A stretch of DNA of 64,000 nt, from contig NZ_CP053015.1 in assembly GCF_012979535.1 (NCBI RefSeq), positions 2,728,001 through 2,792,000 on the forward strand, given 5' to 3'. Positions 1 through 8,492 of this stretch are shown piece by piece. Under the pieces are notes generated by a model that did no database searches, was not told the origin of the DNA, and saw nothing but the letters and a program-made list of their open reading frames with translations. Position 1 is the first letter of the stretch. Every line of letters starts with the position of its first letter. The position numbers were made by a program, and so were the translations under genes. The stretch comes from Sphingomonas lacunae. GTDB lineage: Bacteria; Pseudomonadota; Alphaproteobacteria; Sphingomonadales; Sphingomonadaceae.

Positions 1-1
1 C

Positions 2-364
2 CCCGCCGCAACATGGCTGTCGTCCGCCGCCATCGCGCTGGAGGCAGGCATATTGCTCGGCGCCCTCTATATGCTGACCCGGCGGCTCTGGGCAGTGATT
101 GGCCTGCACATGGCGTGGAACTTCACGCAAGGCGGCATTTTCGGCGTGGCGGTTTCAGGCGGGGAAACCCGCGGACTGATTGCCAGCCAGATGCAGGGCC
201 ACCCGCTGCTGACCGGTGGCGATTTTGGCGCCGAAGCCTCGCTCCCGGCGATGGTGGTCTGCACCGCGATGGGCCTTGCCGCCCTGTTCCTGGCTTGGCA
301 GCGTGGCCATTTCGTGTCCGCCAGCTGGCAGCGGTTCAAGAGCGGGCGCGGTGCAAGGGACTGA
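2..364 (+). CDS. CPBP family intramembrane metalloprotease, C-terminal part
   Basis: The gene is cut by the window start; about 120 C-terminal codons remain. The visible part has a hydrophobic helix (AIALEAGILLGALYMLTRR) and the pattern IGLHMAWNFTQG, which matches the last conserved His/Asn motif of CPBP (CAAX-processing/bacteriocin-immunity type) membrane proteases. A further hydrophobic helix (MVVCTAMGLAALFLAWQ) follows near the C-terminus. Members cleave membrane-associated substrates within the bilayer; the substrate here cannot be read. The glutamate motifs that would complete the active site lie upstream of the window, so activity cannot be judged. Confidence 0.75.
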   Translation, partial: PAATWLSSAAIALEAGILLGALYMLTRRLWAVIGLHMAWNFTQGGIFGVAVSGGETRGLIASQMQGHPLLTGGDFGAEASLPAMVVCTAMGLAALFLAWQRGHFVSASWQRFKSGRGARD

Positions 365-431
365 TCTGTCGCCGTGACCATGGTCACAGACAGCACGTCC
401 ATGAATTGCCATTGTGCCACCGGGAAAGACC

Positions 432-1229
432 ATGGCGGGGAAAATGGAAATGGCCACGATTGTTATTGATCCGGGTCACGGTGGCTCCAAGGAAATTGGC
501 GACAGCAGCGCCAACAACGCCACATCGGTGTCGGGCGTGAAGGAAAAGGACTTTACGCTCGATCTGGCAAAACGGCTGCGCTATTCCCTTCTCCACGGCT
601 CGGCAAAGGCCTATGCGGCAAGCAAGGGCAAGGCAGTCAAGGTCGTGCTGACCCGCGACAAGGACGAAAATTTGGGCCTGTCTGACCGGGCACAGGTGGC
701 GGCAGACAGCGATGCCGACCTGTTCCTCAGCATCCATTGCAATGGTCATCCGGATAATCCTGCCGCGAAAGTGCGTGGCAGCGAGGCATTCATTGACCGC
801 AAATATATGCGCCCTGTCTACAAGGTAATCGCCGGCAAATCCTATCCCCAGGAAGGGCCCGGGGTGCCAGCGTCAGGCGTGCGCAACGTCAATGTAGCGG
901 AAGATGCGGCTTATGCGTCGCGCATTGTCACCGCCTTTGTCGAGACATTGAAGGCTTTTGATCCCGGCGCGAAATATCGGTCGAACGCGTATACCGCCAC
1001 GACCAATGGCGAGACCTATCGCCCCCCGCAAGGCGTCAAAATGACCGCACTGGGCGTGCTGCGTGACGCAAAGTTGGGCACCACCCGCAATGATTGTCGC
1101 GCCTGCCTGTTGGAATGCGAATATATCGACAATGCGACGGTCGACCAGATATTGAACGGAGCGCGGGCGGTGGAAGTGCGCAACGCGCTGGCTGCGGCAC
1201 TCGGCAAGGCGTTGATCGACAGTCTCTAA
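432..1229 (+). CDS. N-acetylmuramoyl-L-alanine amidase (Amidase_3 family)
   Basis: A peptidoglycan amidase of the zinc-dependent Amidase_3 fold, cleaving between muramic acid and L-Ala. The zinc/catalytic signature is complete: IDPGHGG near the N-terminus (first His), KEKDFTL (Glu), LSIHCNG (second His) and LECEYIDN near the C-terminus (catalytic Glu). LTRD and LSDRAQVA are also typical. No signal peptide or membrane anchor is visible, so it may act inside the cell, in lysis, or be exported by another route. Start is uncertain: ATG 432 has GGGA six bases upstream, but ATG 450 and GTG 414 are in frame. Length is about 265 residues. The family is clear; the biological role is not. Confidence 0.8.
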   Translation: MAGKMEMATIVIDPGHGGSKEIGDSSANNATSVSGVKEKDFTLDLAKRLRYSLLHGSAKAYAASKGKAVKVVLTRDKDENLGLSDRAQVAADSDADLFLSIHCNGHPDNPAAKVRGSEAFIDRKYMRPVYKVIAGKSYPQEGPGVPASGVRNVNVAEDAAYASRIVTAFVETLKAFDPGAKYRSNAYTATTNGETYRPPQGVKMTALGVLRDAKLGTTRNDCRACLLECEYIDNATVDQILNGARAVEVRNALAAALGKALIDSL

Positions 1230-1267
1230 TCAATGGTCCCCGTCCTGCGCATTTGAATGGCAAGGGT

Positions 1268-1282
1268 GAACATGGTAGGAAC
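1268..1282. promoter_or_regulatory. LexA (SOS) box upstream of dinB
   Basis: Two GAAC tetramers (1268-1271 and 1279-1282) are separated by exactly seven bases. GAAC-N7-GAAC is the reverse complement of GTTC-N7-GTTC, the direct-repeat LexA operator established in alphaproteobacteria. It ends eight bases before the dinB ATG and overlaps the only visible Shine-Dalgarno (AGGAA), so bound LexA would cover the translation start region. Confidence 0.8.
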
Positions 1283-1290
1283 ATTCCGCC

Positions 1291-2397
1291 ATGTCCGCCC
1301 CGCATTCAAAGCCATTGCCTGGCCTGCGCAAAATCATCCATGTCGATATGGATGCCTTTTACGCATCGGTGGAGCAGCGGGATAATCCCGCCTTGCGCGG
1401 GCGACCGGTAGCGGTCGGCGGATCGAGCAAACGCGGGGTGGTGGCAGCGGCAAGTTATGAGGCGCGCAAATTTGGCGTGCGATCAGCGATGCCTTCGGTC
1501 ACAGCCGCGCGCCAATGCCCGGACCTGATCTTCGTCAAGCCCCGGTTCGACGTCTATCGCGCTGTATCGCAACAGATACGCGCCATCTTTCACGAAGTCG
1601 CCGATGCCGTCGAGCCGCTGTCTCTCGATGAGGCCTATCTGGATGTCAGCAGCGACAAGGGCGGATTCGGCAGCGCGACGGCGACTGCCCGCCATATCCG
1701 CGCCCGCATCCGCGAGGTCACAGGGCTGACCGCATCCGCCGGGGTTTCGACCAACAAGCTGATCGCCAAGCTGGCGTCGGACCAGAACAAGCCCGATGGG
1801 CTGACCATCGTGCCACCGGGGCAGGAGGCGGCCTTTGTCCAGACATTGTCGGTGCGGCGGCTGCACGGCGTTGGACCAGTGACGGCGGGGCGGCTCGAAG
1901 CGATGGGCCTGCACAGCGTCGCGAGCCTCGCCGCCTGCCCGCGCGAGGAACTTGCGAAAGAGTTCAAGTCCAGCGCCGACTGGCTGCTGGCGATGGCGCA
2001 TGGCATTGATGAACGGCCGGTTCGCGAGGACCGGCAACGCAAATCCCTTGGCGCCGAACGGACATTCGAGACTGATTTGACCGAGCCCGAGGAACTGCAC
2101 CGTGCTCTGGCGATGATCAATGATGCGGTGTGGGAACGCAGCGAGCGTGGCGGTGACGGCCCGGCTCGGACGGTTACTCTCAAGCTCAAATTTGCGGATT
2201 TCCGGCAGATCACCCGGTCACGCACCACCGAACAGACAGTGCATGACCGTGCGACGCTTGACCGTTTGTCAGCCGAATTGCTCGACGCTGAATTGCCACC
2301 GCCGCTCGGTATCCGGCTGATGGGCGTCACCCTGAGCGGCTTTGCCGTGCAGGAAGCCGAACCGGTCGAGGACCTGCCGCTTTTTGCCGGGGCGTAA
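1291..2397 (+). CDS. dinB: DNA polymerase IV (Y-family translesion polymerase)
   Basis: Error-prone lesion-bypass polymerase. The 368-residue product has the Y-family palm motifs: HVDMDAFYASVEQ (metal-binding Asp19) and SLDEAYLD (Asp113/Glu114). These are followed by a thumb with the helix-hairpin-helix stretch RRLHGVGPVTAGRLEAMG and a little-finger domain. The C-terminus (EDLPLFAGA) resembles a beta-clamp-binding QLxLF-type motif. Length is normal for DinB. The ATG at 1291 follows AGGAA with good spacing. A LexA box directly upstream indicates SOS induction. It ends 16 bases before the convergent acyl-CoA dehydrogenase gene. Confidence 0.95.
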   Translation: MSAPHSKPLPGLRKIIHVDMDAFYASVEQRDNPALRGRPVAVGGSSKRGVVAAASYEARKFGVRSAMPSVTAARQCPDLIFVKPRFDVYRAVSQQIRAIFHEVADAVEPLSLDEAYLDVSSDKGGFGSATATARHIRARIREVTGLTASAGVSTNKLIAKLASDQNKPDGLTIVPPGQEAAFVQTLSVRRLHGVGPVTAGRLEAMGLHSVASLAACPREELAKEFKSSADWLLAMAHGIDERPVREDRQRKSLGAERTFETDLTEPEELHRALAMINDAVWERSERGGDGPARTVTLKLKFADFRQITRSRTTEQTVHDRATLDRLSAELLDAELPPPLGIRLMGVTLSGFAVQEAEPVEDLPLFAGA

Positions 2398-2413
2398 CCC
2401 CGACGACGGCCCC

Positions 2414-4165
2414 TCAGGCGACCAGTTGGCTGGCCTTAAGGCTGTATAGGTCAGCTGCCCCAGCCGTCGCACCCGCCTTGCGGCCCAGCGCCTCGGGGAC
2501 GATGCGGTCGAGGAAGAAGCGGGCGGTGGCGATTTTGGCGTTGAGAAAGTCAGGATCGCCCTCGCCCGCGGCCAGCGCTGCCTTTGCCGCGTCATGCTGG
2601 ATGCGCATCAGCCAGCCGGCGGTGGCCACCGCCATCATCGCCAAATAATCGACGCTGCCGGCAAGCCGGTCATCAACGCTGGCGGCGCGCATCCAGTCGG
2701 TCACGTCGGCGCAAGCTGCAGCGAGCGCGAGAAGATTGCCCTCGCCTTGCGCTCCGGCGCGAATGTCGGCGACGAGAGCGGACAGCGGCTCGCCATTGCC
2801 CATGCTGAGCTTGCGGCCCACAAGATCGGCCGCCTGAATGCCGTTGGTGCCTTCATAGATGGGGGCAATGCGGGCATCGCGATAATGCTGGGCGGCGCCG
2901 GTTTCCTCGACAAAGCCCATGCCGCCGTGGATCTGGATGCCAAGGCTGGCGACTTCGCAGCCAATGTCGGTCGGCCAGGCCTTGGCCAGCGGGATAAGGA
3001 TATCGGTGCGGGCCCGGGCGGCGTCATCGCCCAGCGTGCCGCGATCCGACTGTCCGGCGGCATAATAGACCAGCGCGCGCGCACCCTCGGTCAGCGCCTT
3101 CATGCGCAGCAGCATCCGCCGGACATCGGGATGCTCGATGATCGCCACCGGCCCGGCGGCGGGATCGCTGGCGCGGGCCGATTGCACCCGGTCAGCGGCA
3201 TAGCGCAGCGCATGCTGGGTGGCGCGTTCGCTGATCTGGATGCCCTGGTTGCCGACCAGCAGGCGGGCAGCGTTCATCATCACGAACATGGCGCGCATGC
3301 CGCCAAATTCGCTACCGATCATCTCGCCATAGCTGTCACCATCCTCGCCATAGGCCATGACGCAGGTCGGCGAGTTATGCAGGCCCAGCTTGTGCTCGAT
3401 GCTGCGGCATCGCACGCCATTGTCGATGGTCGGCCTGCCATCGGCATCAAGGCGATATTTGGGGACGAGGAACAGCGAAATGCCGCGCGTCCCCTCGGGC
3501 GCTCCCGGCGTGCGGGCGAGCACGAGGTGAACAATATTGTCGGTGAGGTCATGCTCGCCAAAGGTGATGTAGATTTTCTGGCCGCGGATCTTGTACTGGC
3601 CCGCCATCGGCCCGTCGGTCACCAACTCGGCGGTCGAGCGCAAGGCACCGACATCGCTGCCCGCGCCCGGTTCGGTCAGGTTCATCGTGCCGTTCCATTC
3701 ACCCGACACCAGCTTGGGCAGCCAGGTCGCCTTTTGCTCCTCGCTGCCATAGGCCATCAGCGCGTGGATCGCGCCGGGGGTGAGGATGTTGATCAGGGTG
3801 AAGCCCATGTTGGCGGTACCCAGCGATTCGATGATCACATTGGCAAGGCTGAACGGCAGGCCCTGCCCGCCATAGGCCGTCGGTCCGTCGATGCTTCCCC
3901 AGCCGCCCTCGACAAAGGCCTTGTACGCCGCCTTGAACCCTTCGGGCATGGTGACGCCAGTGGGCGACCATTTGGGGTTGTTGACATCACCAAAGCGGTT
4001 GAGCGGGGCATATTCCCCTTCCGCCAGCTGGCCGATCCCCTCGACAATCGCATCGACCATGTCGGGCGTGGCGTCCGCGAAGCGCTCATGCGCAGCGAGC
4101 TCGCCGATCCGCACGACATGATCGAGGACAAAACGCTGTTCGGTGACGGGGGGACGATAGCTCAT
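2414..4165 (-). CDS. Acyl-CoA dehydrogenase (FadE-like)
   Basis: FAD-dependent acyl-CoA dehydrogenase, 583 residues, of the long type with an extra C-terminal domain seen in beta-oxidation enzymes of proteobacteria. Motifs include MNLTEPGAGSDVGAL (flavin/substrate loop) and, near residues 430-460, IQIHGGMGFVEETG and RIAPIYEGTNGIQA, which carry the FAD-binding segment and the region of the catalytic base. It would catalyse alpha,beta-desaturation of acyl-CoA. The acyl-CoA ligase at 8493-10214 could supply its substrate but is not in the same operon. It is divergent from the tsaC-like gene, with 73 bases between starts. Chain-length preference cannot be read. Confidence 0.92.
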   Translation of the reverse strand: MSYRPPVTEQRFVLDHVVRIGELAAHERFADATPDMVDAIVEGIGQLAEGEYAPLNRFGDVNNPKWSPTGVTMPEGFKAAYKAFVEGGWGSIDGPTAYGGQGLPFSLANVIIESLGTANMGFTLINILTPGAIHALMAYGSEEQKATWLPKLVSGEWNGTMNLTEPGAGSDVGALRSTAELVTDGPMAGQYKIRGQKIYITFGEHDLTDNIVHLVLARTPGAPEGTRGISLFLVPKYRLDADGRPTIDNGVRCRSIEHKLGLHNSPTCVMAYGEDGDSYGEMIGSEFGGMRAMFVMMNAARLLVGNQGIQISERATQHALRYAADRVQSARASDPAAGPVAIIEHPDVRRMLLRMKALTEGARALVYYAAGQSDRGTLGDDAARARTDILIPLAKAWPTDIGCEVASLGIQIHGGMGFVEETGAAQHYRDARIAPIYEGTNGIQAADLVGRKLSMGNGEPLSALVADIRAGAQGEGNLLALAAACADVTDWMRAASVDDRLAGSVDYLAMMAVATAGWLMRIQHDAAKAALAAGEGDPDFLNAKIATARFFLDRIVPEALGRKAGATAGAADLYSLKASQLVA

Positions 4166-4238
4166 GACCGGACACTCTTTCAGGACGGTGGGCAGATGCG
4201 CTGTTGCGATGACGCGGGCGGGGCTATAGCGCCACAGC

Positions 4239-5207
4239 GTGACTGGCTCAAATCCACCTGATGGCGAGACGCCCCCGGCAGCCCGATGCCTGCCGCTGGG
4301 CGACGAGGCCGTAACGGAAGGCGCGGCCCTGATCCGCGCCGGTCAGTGCGTCGCCGTGCCGACCGAGACAGTCTATGGCCTCGCCGCCGATGCCACCAAC
4401 GCCGAATCAGTGGCGCGAATCTATGCCACCAAGGGCCGACCCAGCTTCAACCCGCTGATCGTGCACGTGTCCGACCGGACGATGGCTGAGCGGCTGGGAC
4501 AATTTGACGCCCTCGCGGCCCGGATCGCCGACCAGTGGTGGCCGGGACCGTTGACCATCGTCGTCCCGCGCACCCCCGATTGCTCCGTCGCCAGCATCGC
4601 CACGGCAGGGCTCGACACGATTGCATTGAGGATGCCCGCGCATCCGGCGATGCGTTCGCTGATCGCTGCTGCCGGCGTGCCGCTCGCCGCGCCGAGCGCC
4701 AATGCGAGCGGCGGCGTCTCCCCGACCAAGGCGCGGCATGTTCTGGCGAGCCTGGACGGGCGCCTATCGCTGGTGATCGACGGCGGCACCTGCACCCGCG
4801 GGCTCGAATCGACAATCGTCCGGCCGATGGGTGACCATGTCGTGATACTGCGTCCCGGCCCGGTGACGGCGGAGGAGATCAGCGCGGGGCTGGGCGTGCC
4901 GGTGACCGATGATCTGTCAGGAAAGATCAGTGCACCAGGGCAACTGGCCAGCCATTATGCGCCGGGCAAACCAGTGCTGCTCGATCAGGCCGAACCGGTC
5001 GAAGGCGCCTTCATGATAGGCTTTGGTCCCGGCCCTTGCGACTATTGCCTCAGCCGCCGCGGTGACCTGACCGAAGCGGCGGCACGGCTGTTCGACGCGC
5101 TTCACGCCGGGGCAGCAAGCGATTGCGCCACTATCGCGGTTGCGCCCATCCCGCACGAAGGGCTGGGTGCGGCGATCAACGATCGCCTGGCGCGCGCGGC
5201 GGTGTAA
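4239..5207 (+). CDS. L-threonylcarbamoyladenylate synthase (Sua5/YwlC type)
   Basis: Makes threonylcarbamoyl-AMP from threonine, bicarbonate and ATP for the universal t6A37 tRNA modification. The N-terminal YrdC domain shows VAVPTETVYGLAADA, YATKGRPSFNPLIVH and APSANASGGVSPT, all diagnostic. The 322 residues exceed the roughly 200 of TsaC, and the C-terminal third (around SHYAPGKP onward) fits the extra Sua5 domain. The reported start is GTG 4239; the conserved domain begins about 25 residues later. It converges on the lipoprotein gene, with a hairpin between them. Confidence 0.92.
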   Translation: MTGSNPPDGETPPAARCLPLGDEAVTEGAALIRAGQCVAVPTETVYGLAADATNAESVARIYATKGRPSFNPLIVHVSDRTMAERLGQFDALAARIADQWWPGPLTIVVPRTPDCSVASIATAGLDTIALRMPAHPAMRSLIAAAGVPLAAPSANASGGVSPTKARHVLASLDGRLSLVIDGGTCTRGLESTIVRPMGDHVVILRPGPVTAEEISAGLGVPVTDDLSGKISAPGQLASHYAPGKPVLLDQAEPVEGAFMIGFGPGPCDYCLSRRGDLTEAAARLFDALHAGAASDCATIAVAPIPHEGLGAAINDRLARAAV

Positions 5208-5213
5208 CGCTCC

Positions 5214-5229
5214 CTCCCGCAAGCGGGAG
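5214..5229. terminator. Intergenic hairpin, probable bidirectional terminator
   Basis: CTCCCGC and GCGGGAG flank an AA loop between two convergent genes (tsaC-like and the lipoprotein). There is no T-run on either side, so Rho-independent termination is only suggested by position. The sequence also resembles the CCCTCTCCC-type palindromes found elsewhere in this window. Confidence 0.4.
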
Positions 5230-5239
5230 AGGGCATTGC

Positions 5240-5557
5240 TCAATCCACCGGCGCGTTGCGCAGGTCGGCGATCTGACCGTCGAGGTCCTCGGCATCGCGG
5301 CACGCGTCCTCCCGCCCGTCCCGACAGCGTTCGGCTGCGCGGGCGCGCTGCCGTTCCAGCCGACCGATCTCGGCCTCGCGCTCGCGCACGCGGCGCCCCA
5401 GGTCACGGTCGGCCTCGTCCTGGCTGGTTGTCGTCCAGTCGATCACCTGCCCGGCGGCACGCACCGGGGCAGTAACAACATCAACAGCGGTTCGCGCGAT
5501 ACAGCCACTGAGCAGCGGCATCGTCAGGACGGCAAGACAGGCAATGAGCAGACGCAC
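5240..5557 (-). CDS. Small predicted lipoprotein with coiled coil
   Basis: A 105-residue protein with a signal sequence ending in the lipobox LLSGC (acylation Cys at about residue 19). The C-terminal half is rich in Arg, Glu and Asp with a heptad-like pattern (VREREAEIGRLERQRARAAERC) and two further Cys, suggesting a short coiled coil that could be disulphide linked. The GTG start at 5557 is well supported: AGGGGG lies seven bases upstream. I do not recognise a named family. It lies downstream of galU on the same strand with about 100 bases between. Confidence 0.75.
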   Translation of the reverse strand: MRLLIACLAVLTMPLLSGCIARTAVDVVTAPVRAAGQVIDWTTTSQDEADRDLGRRVREREAEIGRLERQRARAAERCRDGREDACRDAEDLDGQIADLRNAPVD

Positions 5558-5657
5558 GGGCTTTCCCCCTTCAAAGGAAAGTCAGACAGGATTGGCTCCT
5601 GTCGGCCCTGGTCCATGAACAGGGGCTTAGCCGAAGTCGGGCGACCTGCCCAGCCGC

Positions 5658-6530
5658 TTATCGGTCCAGCATCGCCCGCATCGAGGCGCGCAGCGGATCG
5701 GCGAGATGTGACCGCTCCAGCGCAACGGCAACATTCGCCTCGACATAGCCGAGGTGCGAGCCGCAATCGAAGCGGCGGCCGTCAAAGGTCACGGCGTTGA
5801 ACGGCTGCGTACCGATCATCCGCGCCATGGCGTCGGTCAGCTGGATCTCACCGCCGGCACCCTTGGCCTGTGTTTCGAGCACGCGCATAACGTCCGGCTG
5901 GAGTATGTAACGGCCCGAGATGATGAGGTTCGACGGGGCCTCTTCGACCTTTGGCTTTTCGACAAGGCCAGTCACTTCGGTGATTGCGCCATTGCGACCG
6001 CCTGGCGCGATGACGCCATAGCTCGACACCTGGTCATGCGGCACTTCGAGCACCGAGATGAGGTTGCCGCCGGTGGTGGCATAGGCGTCGACCATCTGCT
6101 TCATGCAGCCATTGCCGGGCGTACCGAGCATGAATTCGTCGGGCAGGAAAATGGCAAAGGGCTCGTCACCGACAATGTCGCGCGCGCACCAGATAGCATG
6201 GCCCAGACCGAGCGGTTCCTGCTGGCGGACAAAGGCGGCGTTGCCGGGTTTCAGCCGGGTGCCGTCAAGGATGGTCACATCCTTGCCCCGGTCGGCCATG
6301 GTCCGTTCGAGCTCATAGGCGATGTCAAAATGGTCCTCGATCGCATTCTTGCCGCGACCGGTGACAAAGATCATCTGCTCGATGCCGGCTTCGATAGCCT
6401 CATCGACGGCATATTGGATCAGCGGCCGGTCAACGATCGGCAGCATTTCCTTGGGGACGACCTTGGTCGCGGGAAGGAAGCGGGTCCCCATGCCCGCGAC
6501 CGGAAAAACTGCCTTGCGTACCTGTTTCAC
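5658..6530 (-). CDS. galU: UTP--glucose-1-phosphate uridylyltransferase
   Basis: Makes UDP-glucose for exopolysaccharide, lipopolysaccharide and glycan precursors. The nucleotidyltransferase start KAVFPVAGMGTRFLPATK and KEMLPIVDRPLIQYAVDEA are GalU signatures. GHAIWCARDIVGDEPFAIFLPDE and ITEVTGLVEKP follow in the right order. The open frame extends to 6611, but homology begins at VKQVRKAVF, so I use GTG 6530 (290 residues), with GGAG about 12 bases upstream. It may serve the glycan-modification genes at 38.5-42.3 kb, although it is not linked to them. Confidence 0.93.
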   Translation of the reverse strand: MKQVRKAVFPVAGMGTRFLPATKVVPKEMLPIVDRPLIQYAVDEAIEAGIEQMIFVTGRGKNAIEDHFDIAYELERTMADRGKDVTILDGTRLKPGNAAFVRQQEPLGLGHAIWCARDIVGDEPFAIFLPDEFMLGTPGNGCMKQMVDAYATTGGNLISVLEVPHDQVSSYGVIAPGGRNGAITEVTGLVEKPKVEEAPSNLIISGRYILQPDVMRVLETQAKGAGGEIQLTDAMARMIGTQPFNAVTFDGRRFDCGSHLGYVEANVAVALERSHLADPLRASMRAMLDR

Positions 6531-6706
6531 TGCTGTGTAGCTCCGTTGCTTCCGGGGAACCCAGGTTCCTGAATTCCTGTTGACGGACCCCGGACGGTTA
6601 GCTGGCCTCAATGGCCCCTTTGCGCCCGATCCCTTCGGAAAGGGTTAACGTCCGATCGGCCAACCGATTTAGTGCAGGCGAAGACAGTGTCGCAGTGCCG
6701 TCGCGT

Positions 6707-7234
6707 TCAGGCAAGCCGGTCGGCAAACCCCTTGCGCAGCTTCGCAAGTTTGGGCGGGATGACCGCCAGGCAATAAGGATTGCCCTGCCCCTCTCCAACC
6801 CAATAATCTTGGTGATACTCTTCCGCCGGCCACCATTGGCCCTGTTCGATGGTGGTAACGATCGGGGCGGCATGATTGGCCTGTGCCCGGGTGATGGCAG
6901 CCCGGGCCGATGCTTCCTGCGCCTCGTTCAGCGGGAAGATGGCGGTACGATATTGCGTGCCAATGTCATTGCCCTGCCGGTTGAGCTGGGTCGGGTCATG
7001 CGTCGCGAAATGCACATCAAGCAGATCGTCATAGCTGATCACGTCCGGGTCAAAGCCGATACGGATAGCCTCGGCATGGCCGGTTGTGCCGCTGCACACC
7101 GCCTTGTAGGTCGGGTTGTCGACCGAGCCGCCGATGTAGCCGCTCTCTACATCGCTTACCCCGGCGAGGCTTTTGAACACCGCTTCGGTGCACCAGAAAC
7201 AGCCTCCGGCGAAAATTGCGGTGTCAGCGGCCAT
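6707..7234 (-). CDS. msrA: Peptide methionine-S-sulfoxide reductase MsrA
   Basis: Reduces the S-epimer of methionine sulfoxide in proteins. The catalytic motif GCFWC sits about ten residues from the chosen start, followed by GYIGG and, later, [22 protein letters not shown], the conserved MsrA core. The open frame runs to 7282, but GGGAG lies seven bases before ATG 7234 and only one base before ATG 7240, which favours 7234 (175 residues). A downstream resolving Cys as in E. coli MsrA is not obvious near the C-terminus. Confidence 0.93.
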   Translation of the reverse strand: MAADTAIFAGGCFWCTEAVFKSLAGVSDVESGYIGGSVDNPTYKAVCSGTTGHAEAIRIGFDPDVISYDDLLDVHFATHDPTQLNRQGNDIGTQYRTAIFPLNEAQEASARAAITRAQANHAAPIVTTIEQGQWWPAEEYHQDYWVGEGQGNPYCLAVIPPKLAKLRKGFADRLA

Positions 7235-7324
7235 TGTCATTCTCCCGAAATTTGGCGAGCTCGATAGATAAGCACCGGGCAATGGCGATCAAGGTGCCAG
7301 CGCGACCATGGCTTGCCGGCCGCG

Positions 7325-8461
7325 TCAGGGCTGGCCAAATATCGGGACCACGTGACGCAGCTCCAGCAGCGCCGGCCGGGCTTGCGGATCCGCCGCGAGC
7401 GCCGCCCGCATCAGCCGCAATTCATCCTCCAGTGCAGCAACGCGGGTCCGCCAGGGATCATGCAGACGACCATAGGGGTGCGCACTGTCATGATTGGGGC
7501 CAAAACGCTGCCAAAAGGTCACCGGCGCGCTGGGCGTATAGCCGGCAATGTGGAGTATCCACACCGACAAGCGATCGGCTTCTTCCTCCATCTTGCGAGA
7601 AACGCGCGAATAGCGGTTGAGGTAGCGGGTATAGTCGTTCGGCGTGCCCGCTTCTTGGCTGCGGGCAATATGGCGCAATATGTTATGCGCCAGTTCATGC
7701 GCCATGACGGCGGCAAGTTCTTCATCATTGCCGTCGGTATAGGTGCCCATGCCGGCGGTTACCTGTACCACACGTCCATCGGCATAGGCCTGCTCCTCGG
7801 TTTCGTCAGACAGCTCGAAACGGGTCGGACACGCAGGGCGCGATTGCAATTCCCAGCTTCGCCGGGTGCCATCATTGGCCAGTGTTTCGAACTGGAGCGG
7901 TCCGTTTTCCAGCCTTCGCGCGATCAACCGTTCGCTCGCTTCAAGTGCATGGCGCGACGGCATGGCATAGGGATTGCGCATCGGCGAGCGACCAGCAAGC
8001 GAGACAATTGCCATCCCCGGCGTAATTCCCGCACGGGCCGCTGCCCCGTCCGGCGCAACCGAAGCGACGAACAAAACGGCGCCTTCAGGCAATCGCCACT
8101 GGTTCTTCACCGCCTGTCGCAAGTCTTTGGGATATTGGCCGATTTCTCCAAGAGTCCAGCCCAGCGATTGCCCCGGATCGCACCAGCCGGCATTGGCCGC
8201 TGCAACCGATATGCGCTCACCAATGGCGAGGACACGGTCTTCCTGCTTGCGCCATGTCGTCAATCGGTCCTGTGCCGTCTGCGGACGTGCCGGTGCCGTA
8301 TCGGCCGGCGCAGAGGGCGGAGGTACCGGTGATGATGAGGGATCTTGTGAGGGCGACGTCGTTTGCGCCGTGGCCGGGGCCAGACCAGGCAGCATGGCGG
8401 CAAACAGGGCTGCGGTTGCAAGCCATGACCACCGTCCCGCCCACACCGATCCTCCGCTCAT
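7325..8461 (-). CDS. Exported M48-family metallopeptidase with PDZ-like segment
   Basis: A zinc peptidase with the gluzincin motif HELAHNILRH at about residue 235 and a downstream Glu in EEEADRLS, both as in M48 (Ste24/HtpX/LoiP-like) peptidases. A signal peptide (WLATAALFAAMLPGLAPATAQ) precedes a Ser/Pro-rich linker. The middle part, VLFVASVAPDGAAARAGITPGMAIVSLAG, reads like a PDZ ligand-binding segment inserted before the catalytic domain. Start: ATG 8461 has GGGGA about nine bases upstream; the frame also extends to 8518. It probably acts in the periplasm in envelope protein quality control. It follows fadD by 31 bases on the same strand. Confidence 0.85.
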   Translation of the reverse strand: MSGGSVWAGRWSWLATAALFAAMLPGLAPATAQTTSPSQDPSSSPVPPPSAPADTAPARPQTAQDRLTTWRKQEDRVLAIGERISVAAANAGWCDPGQSLGWTLGEIGQYPKDLRQAVKNQWRLPEGAVLFVASVAPDGAAARAGITPGMAIVSLAGRSPMRNPYAMPSRHALEASERLIARRLENGPLQFETLANDGTRRSWELQSRPACPTRFELSDETEEQAYADGRVVQVTAGMGTYTDGNDEELAAVMAHELAHNILRHIARSQEAGTPNDYTRYLNRYSRVSRKMEEEADRLSVWILHIAGYTPSAPVTFWQRFGPNHDSAHPYGRLHDPWRTRVAALEDELRLMRAALAADPQARPALLELRHVVPIFGQP

Positions 8462-8492
8462 CACCTGTTCCCCAACGATCGCCATGGCCGGA

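Noticed and set aside
2594-4261. A 555-codon open frame on the plus strand opposite the acyl-CoA dehydrogenase
   Set aside because: It has no recognisable domain, and the minus strand carries an intact, typical gene; GC-rich DNA yields such long antisense frames by chance.
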